Assembly (NCBI GenBank): GCA_030737835.1
Contig: CM060850.1
Coordinates: forward strand, 15,146,068 to 15,210,067
Source: Acorus gramineus
Lineage: Eukaryota; Streptophyta; Magnoliopsida; Acorales; Acoraceae
Length of the DNA stretch: 64,000 bases
Direction of reading: 5' to 3'
This document shows positions 36,086 through 45,450 of the stretch, one piece after another. Position 1 is the stretch's first letter, and each line of letters opens with the position of its first letter. The position numbers and the translations under genes are program-made. The notes under the pieces were generated by a model. That model searched no databases and was not told where the DNA came from. It saw nothing but the letters and a program-made list of their open reading frames with translations.

Positions 36086-38103
36086 GTGAGTGGGACAACC
36101 CAACCCAGTTTGGGAGGCGTTACATGCTTTGGGCGTGTACCGTCCTCCCCTGGGGCACATAGTGATTATTAACTGTTACTTTGAATCCATGTAAGCATGT
36201 TGTGTGTGTAGTAGAATGCATGCCACCCTAGACTTGTATGTTAGGGACTTGCACCCTTAGGATGTTGTGCATGAGCCGTGCATCATGTCACCCCGTTATC
36301 ATGCTAGGAAAGCCCTGACCTGAGCATGCGTCCCATTAGTTTGATTTATTTATTTAAATGCAAACTGCGATATATATATTAGCATGCCTTGGGAATATAG
36401 GGGGCCTTGCGAGGTTAACATTGAGACCCGGGTTAGGGTACTCCGTGTTCCTTGTTTGGTTGTCGGATGTCCTACATCGGGACCTCAGGTTACCCTCCCA
36501 AGGTCTCTTTTCCCCTTTATGCATTATTTATATTCCCCGCATCCTGGTTATGCGCGCTGGTGGAATTCAGAGGAATTCAAGACATTAGAGTTGTAGAGAT
36601 GTGCTGTCAGCGGATCCGAGTGGATCATATGCGATGGATGGGCTGTTCTGTTTTCCTCCGTTGGATCCGTGTAGAGACTACCCCGACGTTAGAAAGGTTG
36701 TCCCGTGCAGGGGCTTCCATCAGTAGGCGCCTCCTGATTTGGTGAAGGACTGCGCTGAACGTGGAAGTGGCCAAACGACCTACGGAGTGGGGAGAGACTA
36801 TCGGTGGACCAAGGGTGACCAACAGCCTAGTCAGTCCCAAGAGCCTAGGTCACCTGTTGAGAGGTGAGGGTGAGGGTATGGTGGGCCGGCGATGCGACGA
36901 CCCACAGGATTGTGAATGGATGATTATCAACCCGTTAAGTCCCAACATCCTAGGTCACCTATTGAGGGTGAGGGTGAGGGTAAGGGTATGGCGGTTCGGC
37001 GATGTGACGAACCCCCGGATTTGTGATATTTATGCCAGTTTTGAGGCTAGTGGTTTGATTAAATGTGGTTAATATGAACTGTATGCATGGGTTGTGCTAT
37101 TCACTGAGCGTGTGGCTCACCCCTCGCATATTATCTTTTTCAGTGATCTCTGAGGGAGGAGCTTCCCGAGCGACTACACCAGTAGAGGAGTAGCGCCGCG
37201 TCCCACGAGTTTTGAGGCCATCAGCACCCTTCTTTCTGTTGTATGTATATATCTCTGTGCTTAGGCACCTAGTGGATGTTGTATGGATTTTATTTGTGTA
37301 TATATATGGACATGTTGGCTTTCACAGGACGTATGATTATGTATCGAGTCTGTAGTATGTTTTGACTACAGACTCAGTCTTTTAGCTTCCGCATTTGGTG
37401 TATATATATATGTCAGCCCTGCTTTTATCTGTGACGTCATTTTTAGATGTTGTTGTGGTATATTATTGAACTCTTGTTACTGATATCATATATACACTTG
37501 CCGCGTCCCGGGGACGGCCGCCCTGGGGCGTGACAGGTTGGCGGTAGCGACCTACTAGTTTGCGAAATTGTTATCTTTTGTGGCTTTGGTAATGATATTG
37601 TGGATGATAAGGATTATCTGGTTGTGGTCAATATTGTCTGTGATGCATGGGTTGTGCCGTTCACTGAGCGTGTGGCTCACCCCTCGCACAATATTTTTCT
37701 TCAGTGTCATCTGAGTCGGATCTGGAGGAGGAGCTCCCCGAGGGACTTCATCAGTGGCGGAGTAGCGCCACGTCCCGCGAGTATCAGAGACTATCAGCAT
37801 CCCTTGTGCCTGTATGTATTATTTTTCGTGCTTGGGCACGTGTTTGTGTTGTATTTGGATGTCTTTGTATGTATATTGGCTCTCACAGGACATGTGATTA
37901 TGTATGGAGTCTGTAATGTGTTTTGATTACAGATTCAGTCTTTAGCTTCCGCATTTGGTGTGTATATATCATGTCAGCCCTGCTTTTGTTGTCTGTGTGT
38001 CATTCTGGCTGCTTGTGTATGATATTATTGACCTCCTGTGTAGATTCTGATATTTTATATACACTTGCCGCGTACCGGGGACGCCCGGGGCGTGACAAAA
38101 AGG

Positions 38104-38115
38104 TGGTATCAGAGC
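38104..38115 (+). other. primer binding site of G2
   Basis: TGGTATCAGAGC, complementary to the 3' end of plant initiator-Met tRNA, seven bases after the LTR end GTGACA. Confidence 0.85.
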
Positions 38116-38217
38116 CTGGTGCTGTCAGAGCCAATGGTCTTCTTTCGTAGAGATGAGTCCTAGGATTTTGATGTGAGTATTCTGATCCTAGTGTCTGGTT
38201 TTCTTAGGATTGCTGAT

Positions 38218-39542
38218 ATGTCTCCTCGTGGAGGACGGCGCGGACATAGTCCCTCTCGACCTTTGGAGGTTTCCGGACCTGCTAGAGGCGAGGATGCTAC
38301 TGGAGAGTCCACGGCTGTGAGGCCAGGATCGGCGCAGGAGCCTCCCGCACGGGAACGTGCGTTCGCTCGGATAGCGGATTTGGTGGAGACTCGGATCAAG
38401 GCACTGGAGGCCCAGACCAGAGTGTTGGTAGAGCAGACGCGGGAGATCCGGGAGCTGAGGGCGGCCCGTGATGCAGTTCCACAGGTCCCCTTGGTAGCAG
38501 ATCCGTCTGTGGTACCCGAAGTACCCCCAGTCCCCGTGGTGATTCCAGCGGCGAGGGTTCAGGATCCCCTGGCGAGGGAGGTGGGGCTAGAGGCTGCAGC
38601 GCGGGTGCAGCAGAGTGGCCTCGCAGCCTTTTTGAAGCTCCATCCTCCCGAGTTCTATGGCCAGTTGGCGGATCCCCTTGCCCCAGAGCGATGGTTGATG
38701 GAGGTGGAGGTGATCTTCTCGACCATGCTTTGCACCGATCGCCAGCGAGTCTCCCTGGCCACCTTCATGCTGAAGGGTAGCGCTGCCGACTGGTGGGCTA
38801 CCCGAGCGGTGGACATTCCAGAGGGAGTGGAGCAGCTATCTTGGGCAGGATTCGGAGTTATTTCCTGGAGGAGTACTTCCCGTTCTCGGCACAGCAGATC
38901 GTGGTGCAGGAGTTTGAACGGTTGACGCAGGGCTCTATGTCTGTCGCCGACTACTCCACGCGCTTCACGAGGCTATCAAGATTCGCTCCAGCTTTGGTGA
39001 TGGACGAAGAGGCGCGGTGCCGCCGTTTCGAGCTTGGTCTCTGCAGCGCCATTCGGGTGCATGTCTCCTCCCAGGCTTTCTCGAGGTTCTCGGACTTGGT
39101 GTCTCGGGCGAAGACAGTCGAGCGAGACCTCGGGATCATCGTAGGGGTTCCGACCCCTTCTGCAGATCAGGGTCCTTCCGGGAGTCGGGACCAGGGGCAG
39201 CGCAAGAGGAAGAGGCCCCGCTTCGAGCAGTCAGCGGCTGCCTCTCCTCCAGCTGATGCGGTGCCAGGGTGGGATCCAGCACCCATTGCAGCAGTGCCCA
39301 TCCAGTCCGTGCAGCCGGAGAGGCGGCGCTGTTTCCATTGTCAGCGCATCGGGCATATCAGATACAATTGCCCTGATGCTGGCCGACCCTGTGTGCTACC
39401 TCAGCAGCGGCAGCCGACGAGGCGTGCTCCTGCTCCTCTGCCGCAGTTTGCTCAAGGCAGGGTTGCAGCGCTTTCGGCCGAAGAGGCGCAGGTTTCGGGC
39501 GTCATGGTTCGAGGTAATGTTTTGTTCCCTAGCTCCCTATGA
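38218..39542 (+). pseudogene. gag region of G2
   Basis: Ty3/gypsy Gag: start MSPRGGRRGHSPS, a charged coiled-coil-like stretch (RIADLVETRIKALEAQTR), the Gag domain LHPPEFYGQLADPLAPERWL with CTDRQRVSLATFMLKG and DWWATRAVDIPEG, LTQGSMSVADYSTRF, and a CCHC knuckle CFHCQRIGHIRYNC near 39330-39372. Homologous to the G1 Gag. A few breaks; treat as a fossil. Confidence 0.8.
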
Positions 39543-39739
39543 ATGATTATATATGTGTGTTGATTGCTGTTAAGCATGTGTGTATTATCTCGTTGAGCGG
39601 GTAATGAGTGTGGTTGTTCAAGTTAAAGAGGCCGGGTTGTAGCCGTCCTGGCAGGAGGCTCTCATCCGTAGGTACCGCCGATGCAGTCGGAGGGGTACTG
39701 ATCGTGGGAGTGTGTCAGGTAGGGGCTAACCCGGAAATG

Positions 39740-40250
39740 GATTAATGGATGATGTCGCGAGCGTGGAATCGCTCTCCCCTTCGTTGGATCCGCGTAGTAC
39801 AGCCCCGGCGTTAGACAGGCTCCCGGTCAGAGGACCAGGCGAGCTACGGAGCGGGGAGAGGCTACCGGTGGACCAGGGGTAGAGAGCAGTCTAAGTCTCT
39901 CCCAAAGTCCCAATATGTCTCCTGATGGGAGTGAGGGTGTGGATGAGACAAAGACGCGTCAACTCGTGACCCAAATTGCTGTTCGACCATTCCCACGGAG
40001 GTTGGGTCCGGTCTTGAGATGGATGTTGAAGGACATCGTTGGGTGATCATCTAGATGTAGGTGATCCGGAAGGGGTTAGTTGTGTTATTTTAAATGATGT
40101 CTTCTTCTAGTGTTCCTTTCTGGATTAAGGGGCCTTGTGAGGTCGGCGTTGGAACCCGGGCTAGGGTACTTCGTGTTCCTTGTTTGGTTGTCGGGGTATC
40201 CTATATCGGGATTTCATGGTGCCCTCCCGAGGTTTCTTTTCCCAGACAAG
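39740..40250 (+). repeat. LTR-like segment inside the internal region of G2
   Basis: GTTGGATCCGCGTAG with GGCGTTAGACAGG, CTACGGAGCGGGGAGAGGCTA and GTCCCAATATGTC (about 39780-39920) match LTR sequence near 34676-34820 and the tandem array at 43556. GGGGCCTTGTGAGG through CCTTGTTTGGTTGTCGGGGT (about 40129-40196) matches LTR sequence near 34400-34470. The two blocks are in the opposite order to their order in the LTR. Confidence 0.65.
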
Positions 40251-40410
40251 GGATACCATGGAAGCATCAGATGGATGAAAGATCAAGTGCGAGTTTTGGT
40301 TAGAGGTTAAGGCCTTTGGGCTGGGTGATTTCTGGTGTAGGCATATCTGTGGACCCGGGTAAGACGCTTGCTATGTCGAATTGGCGTAGGCCGTCAAACC
40401 CCGCAAGGAT

Positions 40411-40877
40411 TTGGAGCTTCTCGAGTTGGCGGGTTATTGCAGGAAGCTTGACGAGGGTCTCTCGAAGATAGCTGTTCCTCTTAACCGCCTTACTTGGAAA
40501 GATGTCCGGTTCGAGTGGTCCCCGTCTTGCGAGGAGAGCTTCCTGGAGTTTTATCGGAGGCTCACCTCAGCGCCAATTCTTACCTCTCCGTCTTGGAGTG
40601 GTGGGTTCGCAGTTGGGTAAAGGTGTGTCCGCGATCCTGCTCACGTCATCCCGTTCGAGCCGCTCGTCTCTGAGCCGGATAGTCATTCGTGGAGCAGTCG
40701 ATTGAGATCATGGACCGCCGCGTGAGGAGGCTCTGCACCAAGACCGTCCAGTTGGTCGAGGTGCGATGGCAGCACCGTTCCGGTGTCAAGGACACTTGGG
40801 AGCTCAAGGATGCCAGGTGTGACGCATCTTTTCCCCTCCTAGATGTTTTTGCATATTTTGAGGACAAAATTTCCTAA
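40411..40877 (+). pseudogene. pol remnant of G2
   Basis: ELLELAGYCRKLDEGLSKIA and LNRLTWKDVRFEWSPSCEES match the region joining reverse transcriptase and RNase H in Ty3/gypsy pol. EIMDRRVRRLCTKTVQLVEV followed by WELKDAR matches the C-terminal end of such polyproteins. Only these small parts are seen. Broken fossil. Confidence 0.65.
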
Positions 40878-41629
40878 GGGGGGAAGAATGTTATATATGT
40901 GTCACTTTTAGCCTGCTGGTAACCGTTGGAGCGTTCTGGCAGTTTTTCATTTTTTTCGGTTTTCGATCGGTACCGCTAATTTTTGGACTGTTAGCTATCG
41001 TCCTGAGTTAGAGGACTCCGATTGGAAATCTAACTGCATATTTGGTGTCCTGGTGCCATTTTAGACCTCTCACGAAAATTTCATCGAATTCCGGTAACGT
41101 TCCAAAATTTCGCAGTTCCGGGGCGTATCTGGGTTTTTAAGTCGCTTGCTTTATAAGTGAAAGCTAAAAATAGAATTGCACTATTCATCATCCCTACCTT
41201 GAGCCCTCTCTCTCCTCTCCTCCGTTTTTCTTCCGTTTGAGGCCCTTAGACCCCTCAAAACTTAAAAGTTAAAACCTAGGAAGTGTAGATCGGGTCCCGA
41301 TCTACACCCCGGTGGTTTCAAATCCCAATTCCGGCGAGTTTTGGCCGTCCGTCCGCCCTCTCTTCTCCTCTGATTTGAGCCATCTCGGTGGTGGAGGTAG
41401 ATCCGGGCGTTGGAAACCTTTTGGGAGAGGTTTCGGTGCGCGGAGAGCAACCGGATTTCCTTTCCTCCCCTTGGTAAGCCTCTTTTTCCTCTTTTTCTTG
41501 CCTAGATGTATGCTAGGAGGGTGGAAATGGGGTTGGGTGGAGGTTGGCGGCGGTGGGTGGCCGTCGGGGGGCTGTGGGAGGTGGTCGGAGGCTGTGGGGT
41601 GGTCGGAGGTGGGTGGTAGGGGAGCTCGG

Positions 41630-42660
41630 GCTGGTTGGCTGCTGTCTCGGGCAGGGCAGCATGCGCAGTGGTTGGCGCGGGCGTGCGCGCGTGCGTGCAC
41701 TCGGGCGGTGTTGGGGGCCAGCAGGGCTGGGCGTGCGGGAGCTCGGCTGGCGCTGGAGGCCAGCAGGGCTGGGCGTGCGCGCTGGGCAGGCTGGCAGGGC
41801 TAGCTCGGGTAGGCTGGGGGCAGGTGCACCAGTTTGCTGGGCGCGAGCGCGTGCGCGCGGGTGCGCGCGCGGGCGTGCGCTCGGGGGTGCAGAGGGAAGC
41901 GTGCGGTGCAGGCTGGCTGCGGGTAGTGGCTGTGCGCGCTGGCAGGCCGGGCTGGCTGGCTGGGCGCGCAGGCGAGCAGGGCAGGGGCGCTCGGGCATCA
42001 GGCGGGCAGTGCCCCGGGCGTGCAGGCGAGCGGTGCTCGGGCCACTCGGCGACGCGCGCAGGCAGGCAACGCGGGCAGCAGCGCGGGCAGTCTGGCAGGC
42101 GCGCGGGGCGCGTGCTGCCAGGCGCGCTGGGCGCATCTTGCGCGGGCGTGCGCGTGGACGCTGGGTGAGGGTCCCGGGTGCTGGGCGCTGAGCGCTGGGC
42201 GCTGGGTCGCGGGTACCGGGTGCTAGCCGAGGGTGCTGGGCGCTGGGCGCTGGGCACCGCTGCGGGGCGTCGTGCAGGGTGCGCGGGCGGAGTTGGCGGT
42301 GCGCGCGGGGTGCGCGCGGGGGCGGAGCTGGCGGTGCGCGCGTGGTGCGTGCGGGTAGAGGCAGGTGGTGCGCGCGGTGTGCGCGCGGAGCGAGGTGGTG
42401 CGCGCGGGGCGAGGCGCTGCGCGCGGGGCGTGCGGGGTGCTCGCGGGCCAGCGCGAGGCGTGCGTGGTGCGCGCGGGCGGCTGCGCTGGGGCGCAGGGGG
42501 CGCGCGGTGCACCCGGGAGGTTTGGCGGTGCGCGGGGTGCGTTGGCTGAGGCGCGGCGGTGCACCCGGGCGGTCGAGCGGCCGTGCGGGTGTTTGCCGGC
42601 CGTGCGGGTGGTAGCCGGAGTGCTCGGGTTAGCGTGCGTGCGGATCGTATGCACGTTTGC
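41630..42660 (+). repeat. extreme GC/CpG-rich block in the 3' LTR of G2
   Basis: Counterpart of 32930-33960 with small length differences in GCGCG runs. Lies between the donor-like site at 41474 and the acceptor at 42756. Confidence 0.75.
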
Positions 42661-42756
42661 CCGAGTGTTAGGTGTTTAGTTGTGGGTTTTGTGTGTTTGG
42701 GGTATTTTTAGAGTATTTATGTATTGTTCTCACCATATTGAATGTCTGTCTTGCAG

Positions 42757-42792
42757 ATCTGGACGGACGGTCGCGCGACGACCCAGATACTG
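42757..42792 (+). other. 36-nt exon-like block in the 3' LTR of G2
   Basis: Same block as at 34048: GTCTTGCAG, 36 nt, GTGAGTGGG. In this uninterrupted copy the second intron-like stretch is 1266 nt (42793-44058). Confidence 0.55.
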
Positions 42793-43555
42793 GTGAGTGG
42801 GACAATCCAACCCAGTAGAGAAGTGTTATACGCACTTGGGCGTATACCGACCTCTCCTGGGGCACCATGGATAGATATTGGCATGTGTAATATGTATATC
42901 ATGCGAGCATGATTTAATTGTAGAATGCATGTTACCCTAGACCTTGCATGTTAGGGACTTGCACCCTTAGGATATGAGTATGAGCCATGCACCATGTCCC
43001 CCGTTTCCATGTTAGGAAGCCCGACCGATGCATGTGCCCTACTAGTTTATTTATTAAATTAAATGCTAGTAAATGTTAAATTGCATGTTATAGTGAATAT
43101 TATAGGGGGGGGGCCTTGTGAGGACAGCGGTGAGACCCGGGTTAGGGTACACCGTGTTCCTTGTTTGGTTGTCGGGGTGTCCTATAACGGGAACTCACGC
43201 TGCCCTCCCGAGTTTCTTTCCCCAACGATATTCCACCCTGTTCTAACTGTATGCATATTCCCCGCATCGTAGTTATGCGCCCTGGTGGGTTCTGAGGAAT
43301 TCAGAACAGTAGTGTTGTTATGATGTGTTGTCTGCGGATCCGAGTGGATCATATGCGATGGATAGGCTGTTCTGTTCCCTTCGTTGGATCCGTGTAGAGA
43401 CTACCTCAGCGTTAGACAGGATGTCCCGTGCAGGGGCTCCCAGTAGTAGGCGCCTCCTGATTTGGTAGGAGGACTGTGCTGAACGTGGGAGTGGCCAAAC
43501 GACCTACGGAGTGGGGAGAGACTATCGGTGGACCAAGGGTGACCAACAGCCTAGT

Positions 43556-43918
43556 CAGTCCCAAGAGCCTATGTCACCCGTAGTAGGGTGAGGGTGAGGG
43601 TGTAGTGGGTTGGCGATGAGCGACCTGCTGGATATGTCTATGGATGATTGTCAGTCCCAATATCCTATGTCACTCCTGTTGAGGGGTGAGGGTGAGGGTG
43701 AGGGTGTAGTAGGCTGGCGATAGCGACCTGCTGGATTGGTGTAGTTAGTCCCAATATCCTTGGTCACCCCTTGAGGGGTGAGGGTGAGGGTGTAGCGGGT
43801 TGGCGGAAGCGACCCGCTGGTTTTGTGTTGATTAGTCCCAATATCCTTGGTCACCCATTGAGGGTGAGGGTGAGGGTGAGGGTGTAGTGGGTTGGCGGTA
43901 GCGACCCACTAGTTTGCG
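43556..43918 (+). repeat. tandem array of about four 86-95 bp units
   Basis: Units begin near 43556, 43651, 43746 and 43832 with AGTCCCAATATCCT, contain GAGGGTGAGGGTGAGGGTG and end in GGGTTGGCGG..GCGACCC. LTR-B has about two diverged units (36830-37020). Confidence 0.8.
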
Positions 43919-45450
43919 GAATTGTTATCTTTTGTGGCTTTGGTAATGATATTGTGGATGATAAGGATTATCTGGTTGTGGTCAATATTGTCTGTGATGC
44001 ATGGGTTGTGCCGTTCACTGAGCGTGTGGCTCACCCCTCGCACAATATTTTTCTTCAGTGTCATCTGAGTCGGATCTGGAGGAGGAGCTCCCCGAGGGAC
44101 TTCATCAGTAGCGGAGTAGCGCCACGTCCTGCGAGTATCAGAGGCTATCAGCATCCCTTGTGCCTGTATGTATTATTTTCCGTGCTTGGGCACGTGTTTG
44201 TGTTGTATTTGGATGTCTTTATATGTATATTGGCTCTCACAGGACATGTAATTATGTATGGAGTCTGTAATGTGTTTTGATTACAGATTCAATCTTTAGC
44301 TTCCGCATTTGGTGTGTGTATATCATGTCAGCCCTGCTTTTGTTGTCTGTGTGTCATTCTAGCTGCTTGTGTATGATATTATTGACCTCCTGTGTAGATT
44401 CTGATATTTTATATACACTTGCCGCGTACCGGGGACGCCCGGGGCGTGACACAGCTAAACACGGATACCATTTGGAACTGTATAATTTTTAAAACGATGT
44501 CAGAACGCGATGAAAATTTACAGGTAAGTCAAAGCAGATACTAGGATCACCGATATGCGGCTATATTTTTAAATTAAGCGCCTGAACTCTAAAACGAAAT
44601 AAAAACATGATATTTAATCACTCAAAAGTGACACAAACATAACATTACATTATCATTTGTAAATGCATTCAGTGTACACAAAATTGTTATAGGTACAATC
44701 TCAAAGTTTCATTAAAATAGATACATCAATTGTTTGAATTACGGCGTTTTCTTCAAATCTTAATGATTAATTGTTGTCTCCCCCTTAATCATCTTCATGT
44801 CCTCTTGGGTAAAATGAAACAAGATTACTAAACTAGACATTCAATATACTTCATAACAAAGAACGGATTTTTCAAGCTATATCAGAAATACAACAATCAA
44901 ACACTTAAAGAAATTTTTATTTAGCAATATGAACAAAATTAGTAATAGCATGAATCTGAACTGTAAATTTATAAACAATTTTAATATTTTAATAAAATTA
45001 CTTCTTAATCCATGTACTTAACAATTACTGAAATTAACATTTACATAACAACTACAACAAACACTACCAATGTGATGCCCAATAACATAATCTACTATTT
45101 ATATAATAGAAATGTAATATCTTTTATTATTCTTATAACAATTACAACAGAAATTACAAAGAACTATAATTTACACAACAAATAAGTAATATCATACATA
45201 GAACTAAACTAAGGACATGTAAATTACATAAATGTAATAACTGATTACAGAAATGTAACGATCAATTACAGAAATGTAATACTAATTTATAGATGGAGGT
45301 GGTTTAGGTATAAAAAATGAGGTGGCGCAAGTCTAGGGGCAAAAAAAAAAAAAAAAGACTGGATTTTAGGGGTAAATAAAAAATTAAAAAAAGTCCGGGG
45401 GTAGAAAAAAAATTAGACTCTTAGTCAAGGGGTATTTGAGTAATTTCCCC

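Larger units (their letters stand above)
34821..37535 (+). mobile_element. LTR-B, a related LTR piece inside the 5' LTR of G2
   Basis: Begins inside the LTR sequence (TCCCTCAAACCTAAAAACC) and runs to the LTR end GGGGCGTGACA. It has its own palindrome (34853-34877), donor (35044), GC block, 36-nt block (36050-36085) and final acceptor (37143). It is more diverged from the G2 LTR than the two G2 LTRs are from each other, and closest to the LTR at 1-567. It sits where the 3' LTR of G2 has its tandem array (43530-43889). Likely a nested insertion followed by recombination. Confidence 0.8.
32157..38097 (+). repeat. 5' LTR of G2, chimeric with LTR-B
   Basis: Begins TGTTATATATGTGTCAC and ends GGGGCGTGACA. 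TATA-like TATATAA at 32420-32426; 25-nt palindrome at 32554-32578; donor-like TTG/GTAAGC at 32745; acceptor at 34046-34047; donor at 34084; final acceptor TTTTTCTTCAG at 37704. The stretch 34821-37535 belongs to LTR-B. The remainder matches the 3' LTR. Confidence 0.85.
32157..44451 (+). mobile_element. Ty3/gypsy gag-type element G2, inserted in G1
   Basis: 12.3-kb plus-strand element inside the 5' LTR of G1. 5' LTR 32157-38097 (enlarged by LTR-B), primer site TGGTATCAGAGC at 38104-38115, gag, an LTR-like segment, a small pol remnant, polypurine tract AAGGGGGGAAGAA at 40876-40888, 3' LTR 40889-44451. The flanks share CAGCTAAACA (32147-32156 and 44452-44461), longer than the usual 5-bp duplication. 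The LTRs differ at roughly 3% by eye, so it is fairly young. Pol is mostly absent and gag shows a few breaks: non-autonomous. Confidence 0.88.
40889..44451 (+). repeat. 3' LTR of G2
   Basis: 3563 bp, TGTTATATATG to GGCGTGACA; the best reference copy of this LTR. Order: TATA-like TTTATAAG near 41150, palindrome 41283-41307, donor TTG/GTAAGC at 41474, GC block, acceptor 42755-42756, 36-nt block, donor 42793, tandem array 43556-43918, CACTGAGCGTGTGGCTCACC near 44016, acceptor 44057-44058. Confidence 0.88.
25138..44644 (-). mobile_element. Ty3/gypsy gag-type element G1, interrupted by G2
   Basis: Minus-strand LTR element of about 7.2 kb when G2 is set aside. 3' LTR 25138-27933, polypurine tract on the minus strand at about 27934-27950, internal region with gag only, initiator-Met primer site at 29552-29564, 5' LTR 29568-32156 continued at 44462-44644. 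Flanked by a perfect 5-bp duplication TTACA (25133-25137 and 44645-44649). The LTR pair differs at roughly 6% of sites by eye, so it is older than G2. With ~2.8-kb LTRs and little or no pol it is a large non-autonomous type. Its gag shows a few breaks. Confidence 0.88.
24852..45450. mobile_element. foldback element M4, interrupted by the G1/G2 nest
   Basis: The left end TTCAAATACCCCCTTAACTA (from about 24858) and the right end TCAAGGGGTATTTGAGTAA (to about 45442) are inverted copies that continue through AAAAGTCAAATTTTTTTTAC and its partner near 45400. The element sits where U1 reads TTTAATCCAATTTTTTCCAG (about 3065). Without G1 it would be about 1.1 kb. A direct repeat CACAAAATTGT (about 25101 and 44677) lies either side of the G1 insertion. 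No coding capacity. Confidence 0.65.

Noticed and set aside
38104-38115. tRNA-like words (TGGTATCAGAGC) at 22546, 29552, 38104 and 47935
   Set aside because: These are retroelement primer binding sites complementary to initiator-Met tRNA, not tRNA genes; no cloverleaf is present.
43556-43918. Regularly spaced repeats that could be mistaken for a CRISPR-like array
   Set aside because: The units are directly adjacent diverged copies without unique spacers, inside a plant LTR.
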